A stretch of 64,000 nucleotides of DNA, taken from Bosea sp. RAC05 (GTDB lineage Bacteria; Pseudomonadota; Alphaproteobacteria; Rhizobiales; Beijerinckiaceae). Where the stretch lies: assembly GCF_001713455.1 (NCBI RefSeq), contig NZ_CP016464.1, positions 124,001-188,000 on the forward strand. The letters run 5' to 3'. Within the stretch, counting starts at the first letter, position 1, and each line of letters opens with the position of its first letter. Below, piece after piece: positions 17,653 through 27,077 of this stretch. The notes under the pieces are model-generated. The model saw only the letters and a program-made list of their open reading frames with translations. It was not told where the DNA came from and searched no databases. The translations under genes and the position numbers were made by a program.

Positions 17653-18900
17653 ATGGACACCGACCGCCAGGACTTCATCATCCTCCGCCGCAGCGCCGGC
17701 CGCCCGACGGACCAGATCAAGACCGGCGTCTGGAAGATCGCCCATGCCGACTTCATGACGGCAATGATGGCGCTGTTCCTGGTGCTCTGGCTGGTCAACT
17801 CGACCAATCGCGAGACGCGCCAGACGGTCGCCCAGTATTTCAACCCGATCCGGCTCTCCGATACGACCTCGGACCGCAAGGGCGTGCGCAACCCGCAGGA
17901 CGCCGAGCCCGGCGAGGTCGACAGCACCAGCCGTCATGACGGCGACCAGGTCGGCGCCGCCAAGACCGGCTCCGACCGGCGGCCGAGCGCGACGCTGAAG
18001 GACCCCCGCCAGGGCAAGGCCGCCTTCGAGGATCCCTATGCCGTCCTCGCCGAGGTCGCCGCCGCCAAGCCCGAACCCGGCTCCGACCGGGCCTCGACCC
18101 TGACGCTCGGCACCACCGGCAGGCCGGGAATGAATGGCGGCGAGGCGATGCGCGACCCCTTCGACCCGAATTTCTGGCGCCAGACGCCGCAGACCGACAA
18201 GCCCGAGCGCCAGCAGGCCTTTGCGGGAGACGCCGCCCCGGCGCCAGCGGCCGCGAGTGACACCGCCCCGAAGCCGCAGCCCGCAGGCGAGACGACGACC
18301 ACCGCCCCTGCGAGCACGGCCGTCACCGATACGCCTCCGGTCATGGCCGTGACAGTCCCCGCGGTATCCCCCGCGATGTCGCCACGTCCGGGGCTTGCCG
18401 TCGCAGCCCCCGCCAGCACAACCGCCTTGGCCTCACGTGCCGACGAGGCGATGGCCACCGCCATCGCCTCGGCCATCGCGAAAGGCGGTCCCCAGCGGGC
18501 CGACCAGCCGCTGGTCGATGTCAAGAAGACCGACGAGGGCGTGCTGATCAGCCTGACCGACAACGCCAATTTCGGCATGTTCGGCATCGGCTCGGCCGAG
18601 CCCCATCCGCAGACGGTGGCCGCGATGCAGCGCGTCGCCGCTGTGCTGAAGGAGCGCGAGGGCGCCATCATCATCCGCGGCCACACCGACGCCCGCCCGT
18701 TCCGCGACGGCCGCAGCGACAACTGGCGGCTCTCCACCTCCCGCGCCCATACGGCGCAGGACCTGCTGGTCCAGGGCGGCATCAGCGCGACGCGCATCGA
18801 GCATATCGAGGGCCATGCCAGCCGCCGGCCGCGCGCGGGCGACCCCAACGCCGCCGAAAACCGCCGCATCGAGATCCTGATCCGGGAGAAGCGCGCATGA
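17653..18900 (+). CDS. motB: MotB, flagellar stator subunit with OmpA-like peptidoglycan-binding domain
   Basis: A 415-residue protein. The single membrane helix follows WKIAHADFMTAMMALFLVLW, whose Asp at about residue 33 is the proton-binding residue of MotB. A long low-complexity linker (about 60-270; Ala/Pro/Thr-rich) precedes the OmpA/MotB domain (about 285-410), with IIIRGHTDARPF and NRRIEILI. The linker makes it longer than enteric MotB (about 310), as is usual for rhizobial MotB. GGAGG at 17641-17645 supports ATG 17653. It overlaps motC by 4 nt. Confidence 0.96.
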   Translation: MDTDRQDFIILRRSAGRPTDQIKTGVWKIAHADFMTAMMALFLVLWLVNSTNRETRQTVAQYFNPIRLSDTTSDRKGVRNPQDAEPGEVDSTSRHDGDQVGAAKTGSDRRPSATLKDPRQGKAAFEDPYAVLAEVAAAKPEPGSDRASTLTLGTTGRPGMNGGEAMRDPFDPNFWRQTPQTDKPERQQAFAGDAAPAPAAASDTAPKPQPAGETTTTAPASTAVTDTPPVMAVTVPAVSPAMSPRPGLAVAAPASTTALASRADEAMATAIASAIAKGGPQRADQPLVDVKKTDEGVLISLTDNANFGMFGIGSAEPHPQTVAAMQRVAAVLKEREGAIIIRGHTDARPFRDGRSDNWRLSTSRAHTAQDLLVQGGISATRIEHIEGHASRRPRAGDPNAAENRRIEILIREKRA

Positions 18901-20105
18901 GGCGTCTGTCCCTGCTGGCCTTCGCGCTCGCGCTGACGACACCGGCCCTCGCGGCGCAGGAGTCCGCGCCTGCGCCGGCCCCACCCTATCAGCTCGTGCG
19001 CACCCTGCAGTCGCTGCAGAACGAGGCGGCGGCGGGAAACAGAGCCGCCCATGCCGCCCAGGGCAAGCTGCTGCGCGATCTCGAACAGGCGATGGCGGCG
19101 CAGCCTCCCGCCGTCTGGGACGATCCGCGCAACACCCGCGCCGCCGTGCAATATGTGCTGAGCGGCGGCCAGCCCGGCCCCCTGGCCGAGCTGGTCAGGC
19201 GCGGCGAGCCGGCCGGGCTGCCCAAGGGGCTGGCCGAGGGCGCGCTGGCCTATGTCATGGGCGACGGCGCCCGGGCAAAGGCGCTGCTGATGCCGCTCGA
19301 CCCCGCCGGCCTGCATGAAGCGCTGGCGGGCCATCTCGCCCTCGTCCAGGCGACTCTGATCCTGCGCGACGACCAGAAGCGGGCGCTGCAGCTGCTCGAT
19401 CAGGCGAGACTGGCCGCGCCCGGCTCGCTGGTCGAGGAGGGGGCGTTGCGCCGGGCCGTCTTCATCGCCGCCGAGATCAACGATCTCGACCGGCTGGAAA
19501 AGGCGACCGCCCAGTACATGCGGCGCTTCGACCGCTCGGTCTATGCCGAGCACTTCCGCCAGAGCTTCGCCACCGGGCTGGTGCGCTTCGACATCGGCCG
19601 CGACCCGGCCAAGTTCCCCAAGCTGGTGGCGACGTTGCGCGCCTTCGACCGCGAGCAGCAGCGCGCCGTGCTCCTGATCATCGCCCGCGACGCACTGGTG
19701 CGCGGGCGCTTCGAGCAGGCCCGCCTCGCCGCCGAGGAGGTGGCGCGGATCCCCGGCGCCGACCAGGCAACGGTCACCCGCGCCTCGCTCTACCGGGCCG
19801 CCTCCCGCATCGGGATCGACCGCGCCGGAGGAGCGATCGACACCCTGCGGAAGATCGACGCCGCCCGCCTGCCCCCGGAGGAAAAGGACATCCTCCGCAC
19901 CGCCCTGCGTGTCGCCGCCGAGATCGTCGATGCGCCCATGGGCGGCGCGCAGACGCCAGCGCCAGGGGCCACGGCAGAACCCGCCGATCTCGATCCGCGG
20001 ATGAAGCGCCTGCTGTCGGGGGCCGAGCGCAGCCTCGCCGAGGCGCAGAAGCTGCTCGCCGACCCCGTCTTCACCCCCGCCCGCTCCGGAGATGCCCGGC
20101 CATGA
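18897..20105 (+). CDS. motC: MotC, periplasmic motility protein
   Basis: A 402-residue protein with a signal peptide (RRLSLLAFALALTTPALAA, cleavage near residue 20) and a mostly helical, TPR-like mature domain. It starts like rhizobial MotC: PYQLVRTLQSLQNEAAAGNRAAH. In Sinorhizobium MotC is a periplasmic protein that interacts with MotB to keep the stator open. ATGA overlaps link it to motB upstream and to fliK/motD downstream, giving the standard motB-motC-motD order. The last 60 residues are rich in Pro/Ala and probably disordered. Confidence 0.9.
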   Translation: MRRLSLLAFALALTTPALAAQESAPAPAPPYQLVRTLQSLQNEAAAGNRAAHAAQGKLLRDLEQAMAAQPPAVWDDPRNTRAAVQYVLSGGQPGPLAELVRRGEPAGLPKGLAEGALAYVMGDGARAKALLMPLDPAGLHEALAGHLALVQATLILRDDQKRALQLLDQARLAAPGSLVEEGALRRAVFIAAEINDLDRLEKATAQYMRRFDRSVYAEHFRQSFATGLVRFDIGRDPAKFPKLVATLRAFDREQQRAVLLIIARDALVRGRFEQARLAAEEVARIPGADQATVTRASLYRAASRIGIDRAGGAIDTLRKIDAARLPPEEKDILRTALRVAAEIVDAPMGGAQTPAPGATAEPADLDPRMKRLLSGAERSLAEAQKLLADPVFTPARSGDARP

Positions 20106-21316
20106 GCCAGGTCGAGACACCTGCACCGCCCTCCGGCCGCAGCGCCGAGGCCGTGAAGTATTCGAAGGCGCGACTGGCCGTGGGCGGCCGCGAGGAGCGC
20201 GGCCAGGCCTTCCGCTCCCTGCTGCAGACGCTCGACAAGGGCGCTGGCAAGCCTGCAGCCGACAAGCCAGCCGAACCGGGTCGCGCGGAGCCCGGCGACA
20301 GGGCCGATGCCTTCCCCGCCGAGCGCCTCGCCGATCTCCTGGCCACGGCCCCGACGGAACCGACCATCCCCACCGACGGCGCGGCCGATGCGGCGCGGCT
20401 CCTGCTCGGCGCGGCCCACCCCCCCGCCCCGGAGACGCAGGCCGAGCCCCGGCGCGAGCCCGGCCCGCGGCGGGACGGCTTTGCCGCCCTGAACGGCGTC
20501 CTCGCCCGGGCCGCCACCGGCGCGGCCGACGCCCTGGAGCCGGCCTCGCGGCCCGCAACCGCCGAGGCGGGCGTCGCGCTGCCGACGGAGGAGGCCGCCC
20601 TGCCCGATCTGCAGGAGGCGACGGGCCCGCTCGATCCGAAGGCGTCCACGCCTGAGTCCGCGGCAAAGGACACCGGTGCAGACAAGCCCTTCACCATCGC
20701 CGTGATCCGGCAGGAGACGCATCTGCCGCCGGTGCTGCGCCTCTCGCCGCTGCAGCAGGTCGCCGAGCCGATCCGGCAGGCGGCCTCCGAGCTTGCGTCG
20801 CGCACGCAGGAGGTTCCCGATCTCGGGACGGCGAAGCCCGGCGGCATCGCCGAACCGACGAAGATCCTGCACATCCAGCTCAGCCCGGTCGAACTCGGCA
20901 GCATCGTCGTCAAGCTGCGCATCTCGCAGGGCGGGATGGAAATCAGGCTCGAGGCCAGCCGCGCCGAGACCGCGCAATTGCTCGCCCATGACCGCGAGGC
21001 GCTGCGCGAGATCGTCAGGGCGAGCGGCCATGCGCTCGATCAGGTCTCGGTCGAGACCGTTCATGTCGAGTCGGCCGGCGCCGATCCGCGCCCCGGCCAG
21101 GACGCGCCCCGCGACGGCGCGCGCGAGGAGGGGGCGGGCCGCGACGGCCGCGGCTTCGACCCCTCGCGCCAGCAGGATCGCCAGAACGATCGCCAGGGCG
21201 ACCGGCAGGAGCCGCAACGGCGGGACACCCGCAACGATGCCCTCATCAGCACGGAGGACACCCATGATCGCCGCGAAAGCCATCGCCCTGGCCGCGACCC
21301 TCATCGCTATCTCTAG
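20102..21316 (+). CDS. fliK: FliK (MotD), hook-length control protein
   Basis: A 404-residue protein. The first 230 residues are Ala/Pro/Glu-rich and disordered. The C-terminal FliK domain (about 255-330) is clear: EPTKILHIQLSPVELGSIVV, then LRISQGGMEIRLEA and LREIVRASGHALDQVSVETV. The tail is Arg/Asp/Gln-rich. In Sinorhizobium the gene called motD was shown to be the hook-length regulator FliK. FliK is secreted during hook growth and triggers the FlhB switch. It overlaps motC by 4 nt, and its last 53 nt overlap the transglycosylase gene in another frame. Confidence 0.9.
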   Translation: MSQVETPAPPSGRSAEAVKYSKARLAVGGREERGQAFRSLLQTLDKGAGKPAADKPAEPGRAEPGDRADAFPAERLADLLATAPTEPTIPTDGAADAARLLLGAAHPPAPETQAEPRREPGPRRDGFAALNGVLARAATGAADALEPASRPATAEAGVALPTEEAALPDLQEATGPLDPKASTPESAAKDTGADKPFTIAVIRQETHLPPVLRLSPLQQVAEPIRQAASELASRTQEVPDLGTAKPGGIAEPTKILHIQLSPVELGSIVVKLRISQGGMEIRLEASRAETAQLLAHDREALREIVRASGHALDQVSVETVHVESAGADPRPGQDAPRDGAREEGAGRDGRGFDPSRQQDRQNDRQGDRQEPQRRDTRNDALISTEDTHDRRESHRPGRDPHRYL

Positions 21317-21845
21317 CCTGTTCACGCCGGCCGCCGCCCAGACGGTCTGCGAGGAGCACATGATCCGGGTCTCGAAGGCCTATGACATCCCCGTCGGCGT
21401 GCTCTACTCCGTGGGGCTGACCGAGAGCGGCCGGCGCAACTCGCTGCAGCCCTATGCGCTCAACATCCACGGCCGCGCCTTCTTCGGCGCGAGCAAGCAG
21501 GAGGCGCTGGCCGAGTTCCACACCTCGCGCGCCAAGGGCAAGAAGCTGATCGACATCGGCTGCATGCAGATCAACCACCACTACCACCGCGACCAGTTCC
21601 CCAGCCTCGACGCGATGTTCGATCCGGCGCTGAATGTCGAATACTCCGCCAAGTTCCTGAAGCGGCTGAAGGCCCGCCACACGAGCTGGACCATGGCGGT
21701 GGCGCGCTATCACGCCGGGCCGCACAACAACCCGGCCCAGCATCGCTATGTCTGCACCGTCATCCGCAACATGGTCGCCACCGGCTTCGGCCAGTGGACC
21801 GACAATGCGCGCTCCTTCTGCGGGGCCAAGTACGCCCGCTCCTGA
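21264..21845 (+). CDS. Secreted lytic transglycosylase (SLT family)
   Basis: A 193-residue protein with a signal peptide (IAAKAIALAATLIAISSLFTPAAA). The lysozyme-like SLT domain has VGLTESGRRN (catalytic Glu), IGCMQINHHYH and ARYHAGPHNNP. It cleaves peptidoglycan in the periplasm. ATG 21264 has GGAGG at 21253-21257, 6 nt upstream, and lies inside the fliK end (53-nt overlap), so it is cotranscribed with fliK. Because the rod-binding protein at 4294-4926 lacks a hydrolase domain, this enzyme probably makes the hole for the rod. A 6-bp hairpin covers its stop and the convergent stop at 21856. Confidence 0.88.
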   Translation: MIAAKAIALAATLIAISSLFTPAAAQTVCEEHMIRVSKAYDIPVGVLYSVGLTESGRRNSLQPYALNIHGRAFFGASKQEALAEFHTSRAKGKKLIDIGCMQINHHYHRDQFPSLDAMFDPALNVEYSAKFLKRLKARHTSWTMAVARYHAGPHNNPAQHRYVCTVIRNMVATGFGQWTDNARSFCGAKYARS

Positions 21846-21855
21846 GGCGCCGCCC

Positions 21856-22968
21856 TCAGCGCAGGAAACGCCGGAAGCGCCGCAGCGACACCGCAAACAG
21901 CGCCGCGCCGATGCCGATGAGGGCGAGCAGCTGCGGCCAGACCACATCGAGCCCCGCCCCGCGGAACAGCACCGCCTGGGCGAGGATGACGAAATGGGTG
22001 TTGGGCGCCGCCAGCATGATCGTCTGCACGATCTCGGGCATGCTCTCGCGCGGCGTCATGCCACCCGAGAGCATCTGCAGCGGCAAGAGCACCATCATCA
22101 GCAGCAGGCCGAACTGCGGCATCGAGCCGGCGATGCTCGCCAGGAAGATGCCGAGCGAGGTCGTGGCGAAGAGCAGCAGCGCCGCGCCGAGCAGGAAGAG
22201 CGGAATGCTGCCCTCGATCGGCACGCCGAGCAGGCCCTGGACCACGACGATGAGCGACAGCGCCGAGGCGACGAGCACGACCAGCCCCATCGACCAGACC
22301 TTGCTCGTCATGATCTCGAAGGGCGTCACCGGCATCGCCAGCAGATGCTCGATCGTGCCGTGCTCGCGCTCGCGGATCAGCGCCGCCCCGGTCAGCACGA
22401 TCGAGAGCATGGTGATGCTCAGCACCACGTTCATCACCGCGCCGAACCAGCCCTTGTTGAGCTCCGGGTTGAAGCGCAGGCGCTGGACGAGCTCGACCGG
22501 CGACGCCGCCGCCCCCCGCGCCCGCTGGCTGAACTCCGTGATCTCCGCGCCGACGATGTTCTGGATGTAGACATTGCCGCTGAAGGCCTGGGTCATCCGC
22601 GTCGCGTCGATGTTGAGCTGGATCGCAGGCTTTCGGCCCGCGAGCAGGTCGCGCTGGAAATTGGGGGGAATGTCGAGCGCGAAGGTGTCGAGCCCGGCAT
22701 CCATGCGCCGGTCCATCTCGGTGGCGGTGATCACGCGCGGCGGCGTGAAATAGGGCGGGTAGAACGCCGTGACGATGCGCGAGGAGAGCGGGGAACGATC
22801 CTCGTCGACGATCGCGATGGCCGCGCGGTTTAGCGTCTCCGGCACCGCCTTGGTCTGGCTGTAGATCGCCAGCGTGAAGCTGTAGACGATCAGCACCAGC
22901 AGGGTCGTGTCGCGCAGCAGCCCGCGGATTTCCTTGATCCCGAGATGGAGGATGTTCGCCGGCCGCAT
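21856..22968 (-). CDS. ABC-2 type transporter permease (YhhJ-like)
   Basis: A 370-residue membrane protein. It has one N-terminal membrane segment, an extracytoplasmic domain of about 140 residues, and five or so segments in the C-terminal half, ending in a basic tail. The family motifs include REREHGTIEHLLAMPVTPFE and MLSGGMTPRESMP. It is the third gene of an HlyD - RbbA - permease operon, 3 nt after the RbbA stop. In the E. coli yhiI-rbbA-yhhJ operon the same order occurs. Substrate unknown. Confidence 0.88.
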   Translation of the reverse strand: MRPANILHLGIKEIRGLLRDTTLLVLIVYSFTLAIYSQTKAVPETLNRAAIAIVDEDRSPLSSRIVTAFYPPYFTPPRVITATEMDRRMDAGLDTFALDIPPNFQRDLLAGRKPAIQLNIDATRMTQAFSGNVYIQNIVGAEITEFSQRARGAAASPVELVQRLRFNPELNKGWFGAVMNVVLSITMLSIVLTGAALIREREHGTIEHLLAMPVTPFEIMTSKVWSMGLVVLVASALSLIVVVQGLLGVPIEGSIPLFLLGAALLLFATTSLGIFLASIAGSMPQFGLLLMMVLLPLQMLSGGMTPRESMPEIVQTIMLAAPNTHFVILAQAVLFRGAGLDVVWPQLLALIGIGAALFAVSLRRFRRFLR

Positions 22969-22971
22969 CGC

Positions 22972-25734
22972 TCACCGCGCCTGTTTCTTGAGGAGGAGCG
23001 TGGCGATGCCGAGCAGCACCGGCACGGCGATCAGCAGGGGCACGAAGCTCACCCCGAGATCGCCGAAACCCAGGCCCTTCGAGAAGGTGCCGCGCGAGAT
23101 CGTCATGAAATGCGCGGTCGGATAAATCCGCCCGACCAGCGCGCCCACCCCCTGCAGCGAGGAGACCGGGTCGGTCATGCCGGAGAACTGCGTCGCCGGC
23201 AGCAGGGTCAGGATGGTCGTGCCGAAGATCGCCGCGATCTGGCTGGTCATGAAGCTGGAGATCAGCAGCCCCATCGCCGTGGCCGCCACCACATAGACGA
23301 AGGCCGCAGTGGCGAAGGCCAGCAGATCGCCCGTGAACGGCACCCGGAAAACAAAGACGGCAAAGAGGGTCAGCAGCAGCGCGTTGGCGAGTGCGAGCGC
23401 GACATAGGGCAGTTGCTTGCCGAGCAGGAACTCGAACCGCGTCACCGGCGTGACATAGAGGTTGATGATCGAGCCCAGCTCCTTTTCCCTGACGACGCTG
23501 AGCGCCGCAAGCATCGCCGGGATCATCAGCAGGAGCAGCGGGATCACCGCCGGCACCATGGCGACGAGGCTCTCGATATTGGGGTTGTAGCGATAGCGCG
23601 TCTCGATGCGGAACGCGGCGCCGGCCGCATCCTCGCCGACGAGCAGGCGCATCTTCTGCGTCAGCCAGGCGCTGTGCAGGCCCTGGACATAGCCCTGCAC
23701 GGTCTCGGCCCGCTGCGGCATCGCCCCGTCGATCCAGGCCGCGACCTGGACCGGCCGGCCCCGCGCGAGATCACGGCCGAAGCCGGGCGGGATCTCGATG
23801 GCGAGCGCCAGTTCGCCGCGCCGCATCCGCCGGTCGAGATCGGCATAATCGACGATGGGGGCCTTCTCGACGAAGTAGCGCGATCCGGCCATGCCCAGCG
23901 CATAATCGCTGCTGGCGAGCGACCGGTCGTGATCGAGGACGGCGAAGGACAGCTTCTCGACGTCGAAATTGATGCCGTAGCCGATGACGAACATCAAAAG
24001 CAGGCTGCCGACCAGCGCCAGCGTGGCGCGGATCGGGTCGCGCCGCAGCTCCAGCGCCTCGCGCCTTGTATAGCTGAGCATCCGGCGCGGATCGAACAGC
24101 CGGCGCCCTTCATGGGGAGCGGCCACCGGCCCGGCGGCGGGCTGCGGAGCCGCCGGCATGGGTTGCGCCGGCGCTCCGGCCTCGCCGATCGCCTCCTCCA
24201 GATAGCCGATGAAGGCGTCCTCGAGCGTGGCGCTGCCGCGCTGCGCGACGATCGCCGCCGGCGTATCGCTGACCAGCACCCGGCCGGCATGCATCAGCGA
24301 GATGCGGTCGCAGCGCTGCGCCTCGTTCATGAAATGGGTCGAGATGAAGATGGTGACGCCGTCGCGCCGCGAGAGGTCGACCAGGATCTGCCAGAGCCCG
24401 TCGCGGGCGATCGGATCAACGCCGGAGGTCGGCTCGTCAAGGATCAGGATTTCCGGCGCATGGATCAGCGCCACCGCCAGCGACAGGCGCTGGCGCAGGC
24501 CGAGCGGCAGCGCGTCCGGCAGCGCATCCATCACGGAAGCGAGGTCGAACCGCTCAACCATCTCGGCGACGCGGGCGGGAATGGTCTCCGGCGGCAACCG
24601 GAACAGGCGGGCGTGCAGGTCGAGATTCTGCGCCACCGTCAGCTCGGAATAGAGCGAGAAGGCCTGCGACATGTAGCCGACGCGCTGGCGCACGCGCATG
24701 TCGCGCGGATCGACCTCCGCACCGAACAGCCGGGCCCGGCCCTCGCTGGCGGCCAGCAGCCCGGTCAGCATCTTCATCGTCGTCGACTTGCCGCAGCCAT
24801 TCGAGCCGAGGAAGCCGAAGATCTCGCCGCACTGGATCCGGAAGCTGACCCGGTCGACCGCGACGAAATCGTCGAAGCGCATCGTCAACCCTTCGGCTTC
24901 GATGGCGATCTCGGCATGGGTCTCCGCATCGCGCGGCGGAATGACGACGGCATGGTGGAGCTTGCGCTTCTCCTCCGGCAGCAGCGCGATGAAGGCCTCG
25001 TCCAGCGTGGCAGCGCCGGTCTGCGCCAGGAGGTCCGCCGGCGCACCCGTGGCGAGGACGCGTCCTGCATCCATCGCCACCAGCCAGTCGAAGCGCGCCG
25101 CCTCTTCCATATAGGCGGTGGCGACGACGACGCTCATGCCGGGGCGCCCGGCGCGGATCGTGTCGATCAGCTCCCAGAACTGGCGCCGCGACAAAGGATC
25201 GACGCCCGTGGTCGGCTCGTCCAGGATCAGCAGATCGGGATCGTGAATCAGCGCGCAGCACAGGCCGAGCTTCTGTTTCATCCCGCCCGAAAGCTTGCCC
25301 GCCGGCCTGCCGGCGAAGGGCGCGAGCCCCGTGCTCGCCAGAAGCTCGGCGATGCGGCGCTCGCGCTCGGCCCGGCCCTGCCCGAACAGCCGGGCGAAGA
25401 AGTCGACATTCTCGAACACCGACAGCGTCGGATAGAGGTTCTTGCCGAGGCCCTGCGGCATATAGGCGATGCGCGGGCAGGCCGCGCGCCGATGCGCCGC
25501 ATCCGCCATGTCGCCGCCGAGAACCGAGACCGAGCCGGCCTGGATCACGCGTGCGCCGGCCACGAGGGATAGGAGGCTGGATTTGCCGACGCCGTCCGGG
25601 CCGATCAGCCCGACCATGCATCCGGACGGAAGATCGAGGCTGACCGCGCCGAGCGCCTCCGTCTTGCCGTAGCTGAGGCCGACGCCGGCGAGGCTGACGA
25701 CCGGTGCCCCGGCCGCGGCCGGAACCGCACTCAT
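22972..25734 (-). CDS. rbbA: RbbA-like double ATP-binding ABC transporter with fused permease
   Basis: A 920-residue fusion. ABC domain 1 (about 12-235) has Walker A GPDGVGKS at 45-52, signature LSGGMKQKL and [14 protein letters not shown] domain 2 (about 275-500) has [10 protein letters not shown] and [11 protein letters not shown], but its signature reads LPLGLRQRL rather than LSGG. An ABC-2 permease domain (about 550-920) with six membrane segments follows. The length matches E. coli RbbA (about 911). RbbA was named for ribosome association, but its layout is that of an exporter. It overlaps hlyD by 4 nt. Confidence 0.92.
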   Translation of the reverse strand: MSAVPAAAGAPVVSLAGVGLSYGKTEALGAVSLDLPSGCMVGLIGPDGVGKSSLLSLVAGARVIQAGSVSVLGGDMADAAHRRAACPRIAYMPQGLGKNLYPTLSVFENVDFFARLFGQGRAERERRIAELLASTGLAPFAGRPAGKLSGGMKQKLGLCCALIHDPDLLILDEPTTGVDPLSRRQFWELIDTIRAGRPGMSVVVATAYMEEAARFDWLVAMDAGRVLATGAPADLLAQTGAATLDEAFIALLPEEKRKLHHAVVIPPRDAETHAEIAIEAEGLTMRFDDFVAVDRVSFRIQCGEIFGFLGSNGCGKSTTMKMLTGLLAASEGRARLFGAEVDPRDMRVRQRVGYMSQAFSLYSELTVAQNLDLHARLFRLPPETIPARVAEMVERFDLASVMDALPDALPLGLRQRLSLAVALIHAPEILILDEPTSGVDPIARDGLWQILVDLSRRDGVTIFISTHFMNEAQRCDRISLMHAGRVLVSDTPAAIVAQRGSATLEDAFIGYLEEAIGEAGAPAQPMPAAPQPAAGPVAAPHEGRRLFDPRRMLSYTRREALELRRDPIRATLALVGSLLLMFVIGYGINFDVEKLSFAVLDHDRSLASSDYALGMAGSRYFVEKAPIVDYADLDRRMRRGELALAIEIPPGFGRDLARGRPVQVAAWIDGAMPQRAETVQGYVQGLHSAWLTQKMRLLVGEDAAGAAFRIETRYRYNPNIESLVAMVPAVIPLLLLMIPAMLAALSVVREKELGSIINLYVTPVTRFEFLLGKQLPYVALALANALLLTLFAVFVFRVPFTGDLLAFATAAFVYVVAATAMGLLISSFMTSQIAAIFGTTILTLLPATQFSGMTDPVSSLQGVGALVGRIYPTAHFMTISRGTFSKGLGFGDLGVSFVPLLIAVPVLLGIATLLLKKQAR

Positions 25735-26801
25735 TGCACGAGCCCGGTCTGCAGGCGCTGCGGCCAGGCCGCCTGCGGATCGAGCTGGACATAGGCCACG
25801 CCCGGCAGCCCGGTCTTCACCTGCTGGATGTGTTTGCGCAGCAGCGCAGGCGGAATCTGCGCCTTGATGCGGAACATCAGCTTCTCGCGCTCCTGCGTCG
25901 TCTCCACCGTCTTCGGCGTGAACTGGGCGACATCGGCGACGAAGGAGATCGAGGCCGGGATGACGAGCCTCGGCGCCGCGTCGAGCACGATGCGCGCCTG
26001 CGCGCCCAGGGCGACGCGGCCCGCCTGCCCGGTCGGCAGGAAGAAGGTCATGAACACGTCCTGGAGATCGACCAGGTTGAGCACGCGCCCGCCCGCCGCC
26101 ACGACCTCGCCAGGCTGGGCGACGCGATACTGGACGCGCCCGTCGCGCGGTGCCTTCAGCGCGCTGTCGTCGATGTCGGCATCGAAGCGCCGCACGGTCG
26201 CCTTCGCGGCCGCCACCGCGGCCTGCGCCCCAACGACCTGGGACACGGCCGAGCTGATGGCGGCCTCGCTGGCGGCGAGTTGGGCCTTGGCGGCACCGAC
26301 GGCGGCGGTGGCGCCCTGCGCCCGGGCCCGGTCGTCGTCGAGCACCTGGTCGGAGACATTGCCACGCTCGGAGAGCTGCTCCGACCGGCCGAGCTTGCGG
26401 CGCGCGGCATCGAACTCGGCTTCGCGCTGGGCGACGACCGCCGTCGCGGCGGTTTTCTCGGCCTGGCGCTGGACGACGAGGCTCTTGGCCGTGTCGACCG
26501 CGATCACCGCCCGCTCGTACTGCGCCTGCGCCTCGGCGCGCTGCGCCTCGAGCGTTTCGGTGTCCATCCGCGCGACGATCTGGCCGGCCGTGACGAAATC
26601 GCCCTCATTGGCCAGCATCTCCTTGATCCGGCCGGAGACGCGCGCCGCGACGTCGATCTCCACCGCCTCGATGCGGCCATTGCCGCCGGCGAGACCCTCC
26701 GGCAGGTCGCCTGCGCGCAGACGCTGCCAGGCGAGATAGCCGAGACCGGCGACGAGGAGGGCAGCGACCGGCAGCAGCCAGCCGGTTTTCGGGAGCTTCA
26801 T
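25731..26801 (-). CDS. HlyD-family periplasmic adaptor (YhiI-like)
   Basis: A 356-residue protein with an N-terminal membrane anchor ([24 protein letters not shown]). The biotinyl-lipoyl half-motif follows ([29 protein letters not shown]), then a long coiled coil (about 90-210) and barrel domains. It would bridge the inner-membrane ABC exporter to an outer-membrane channel. I chose ATG 26801 because the 87-residue upstream extension is Cys/Arg/Pro-rich and unlike protein, and AAGG lies about 9 nt upstream. It is the first gene of the exporter operon, divergent from the PHA synthase gene. Confidence 0.9.
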   Translation of the reverse strand: MKLPKTGWLLPVAALLVAGLGYLAWQRLRAGDLPEGLAGGNGRIEAVEIDVAARVSGRIKEMLANEGDFVTAGQIVARMDTETLEAQRAEAQAQYERAVIAVDTAKSLVVQRQAEKTAATAVVAQREAEFDAARRKLGRSEQLSERGNVSDQVLDDDRARAQGATAAVGAAKAQLAASEAAISSAVSQVVGAQAAVAAAKATVRRFDADIDDSALKAPRDGRVQYRVAQPGEVVAAGGRVLNLVDLQDVFMTFFLPTGQAGRVALGAQARIVLDAAPRLVIPASISFVADVAQFTPKTVETTQEREKLMFRIKAQIPPALLRKHIQQVKTGLPGVAYVQLDPQAAWPQRLQTGLVQ

Positions 26802-26948
26802 TGGATCGGCCTTCCGCGGACGGGACGACGGGCGGACCGCATCCGCGGCGCGGCAGCACCACGGAGGGTCGTGAGGGTGGCTTGCGCGGGACGGCTTCGC
26901 CCGTCTCGTCCCGCGGCTGCAGGGTCCAACGAGCGCGGCCCGACAGCA

Positions 26949-26962
26949 TTGATCGAGGTCAA
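26949..26962 (+). promoter_or_regulatory. FNR/FixK-type box upstream of the PHA synthase - pta - ackA operon
   Basis: TTGATCGAGGTCAA matches the FNR/FixK consensus TTGATNNNNATCAA at 9 of 10 defined positions. A TAGCGT at 26985-26990 lies about 32 nt from its centre, fitting an activator box near -41.5 with its -10 element. The downstream gene starts at 27078, 115 nt away. The rest of the 276-nt divergent region (26802-27077) shows no gene. Confidence 0.65.
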
Positions 26963-27077
26963 CACGCGCGGCTGGCGGCGCGGCTAGCGTGGCGATGGCC
27001 TGCGATGACGGATGTGGCGGGGCAGCCGATCCTCCGATCGGTCCCGCCGCCCCCACGATCAAGGCTCAGGATTGCCG

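Noticed and set aside
24109..24120. TTCATGGGGAGC identical to the repeat unit of dyad site A
   Set aside because: Only a half-site without the CCAT arm, inside the rbbA coding sequence far from any start.
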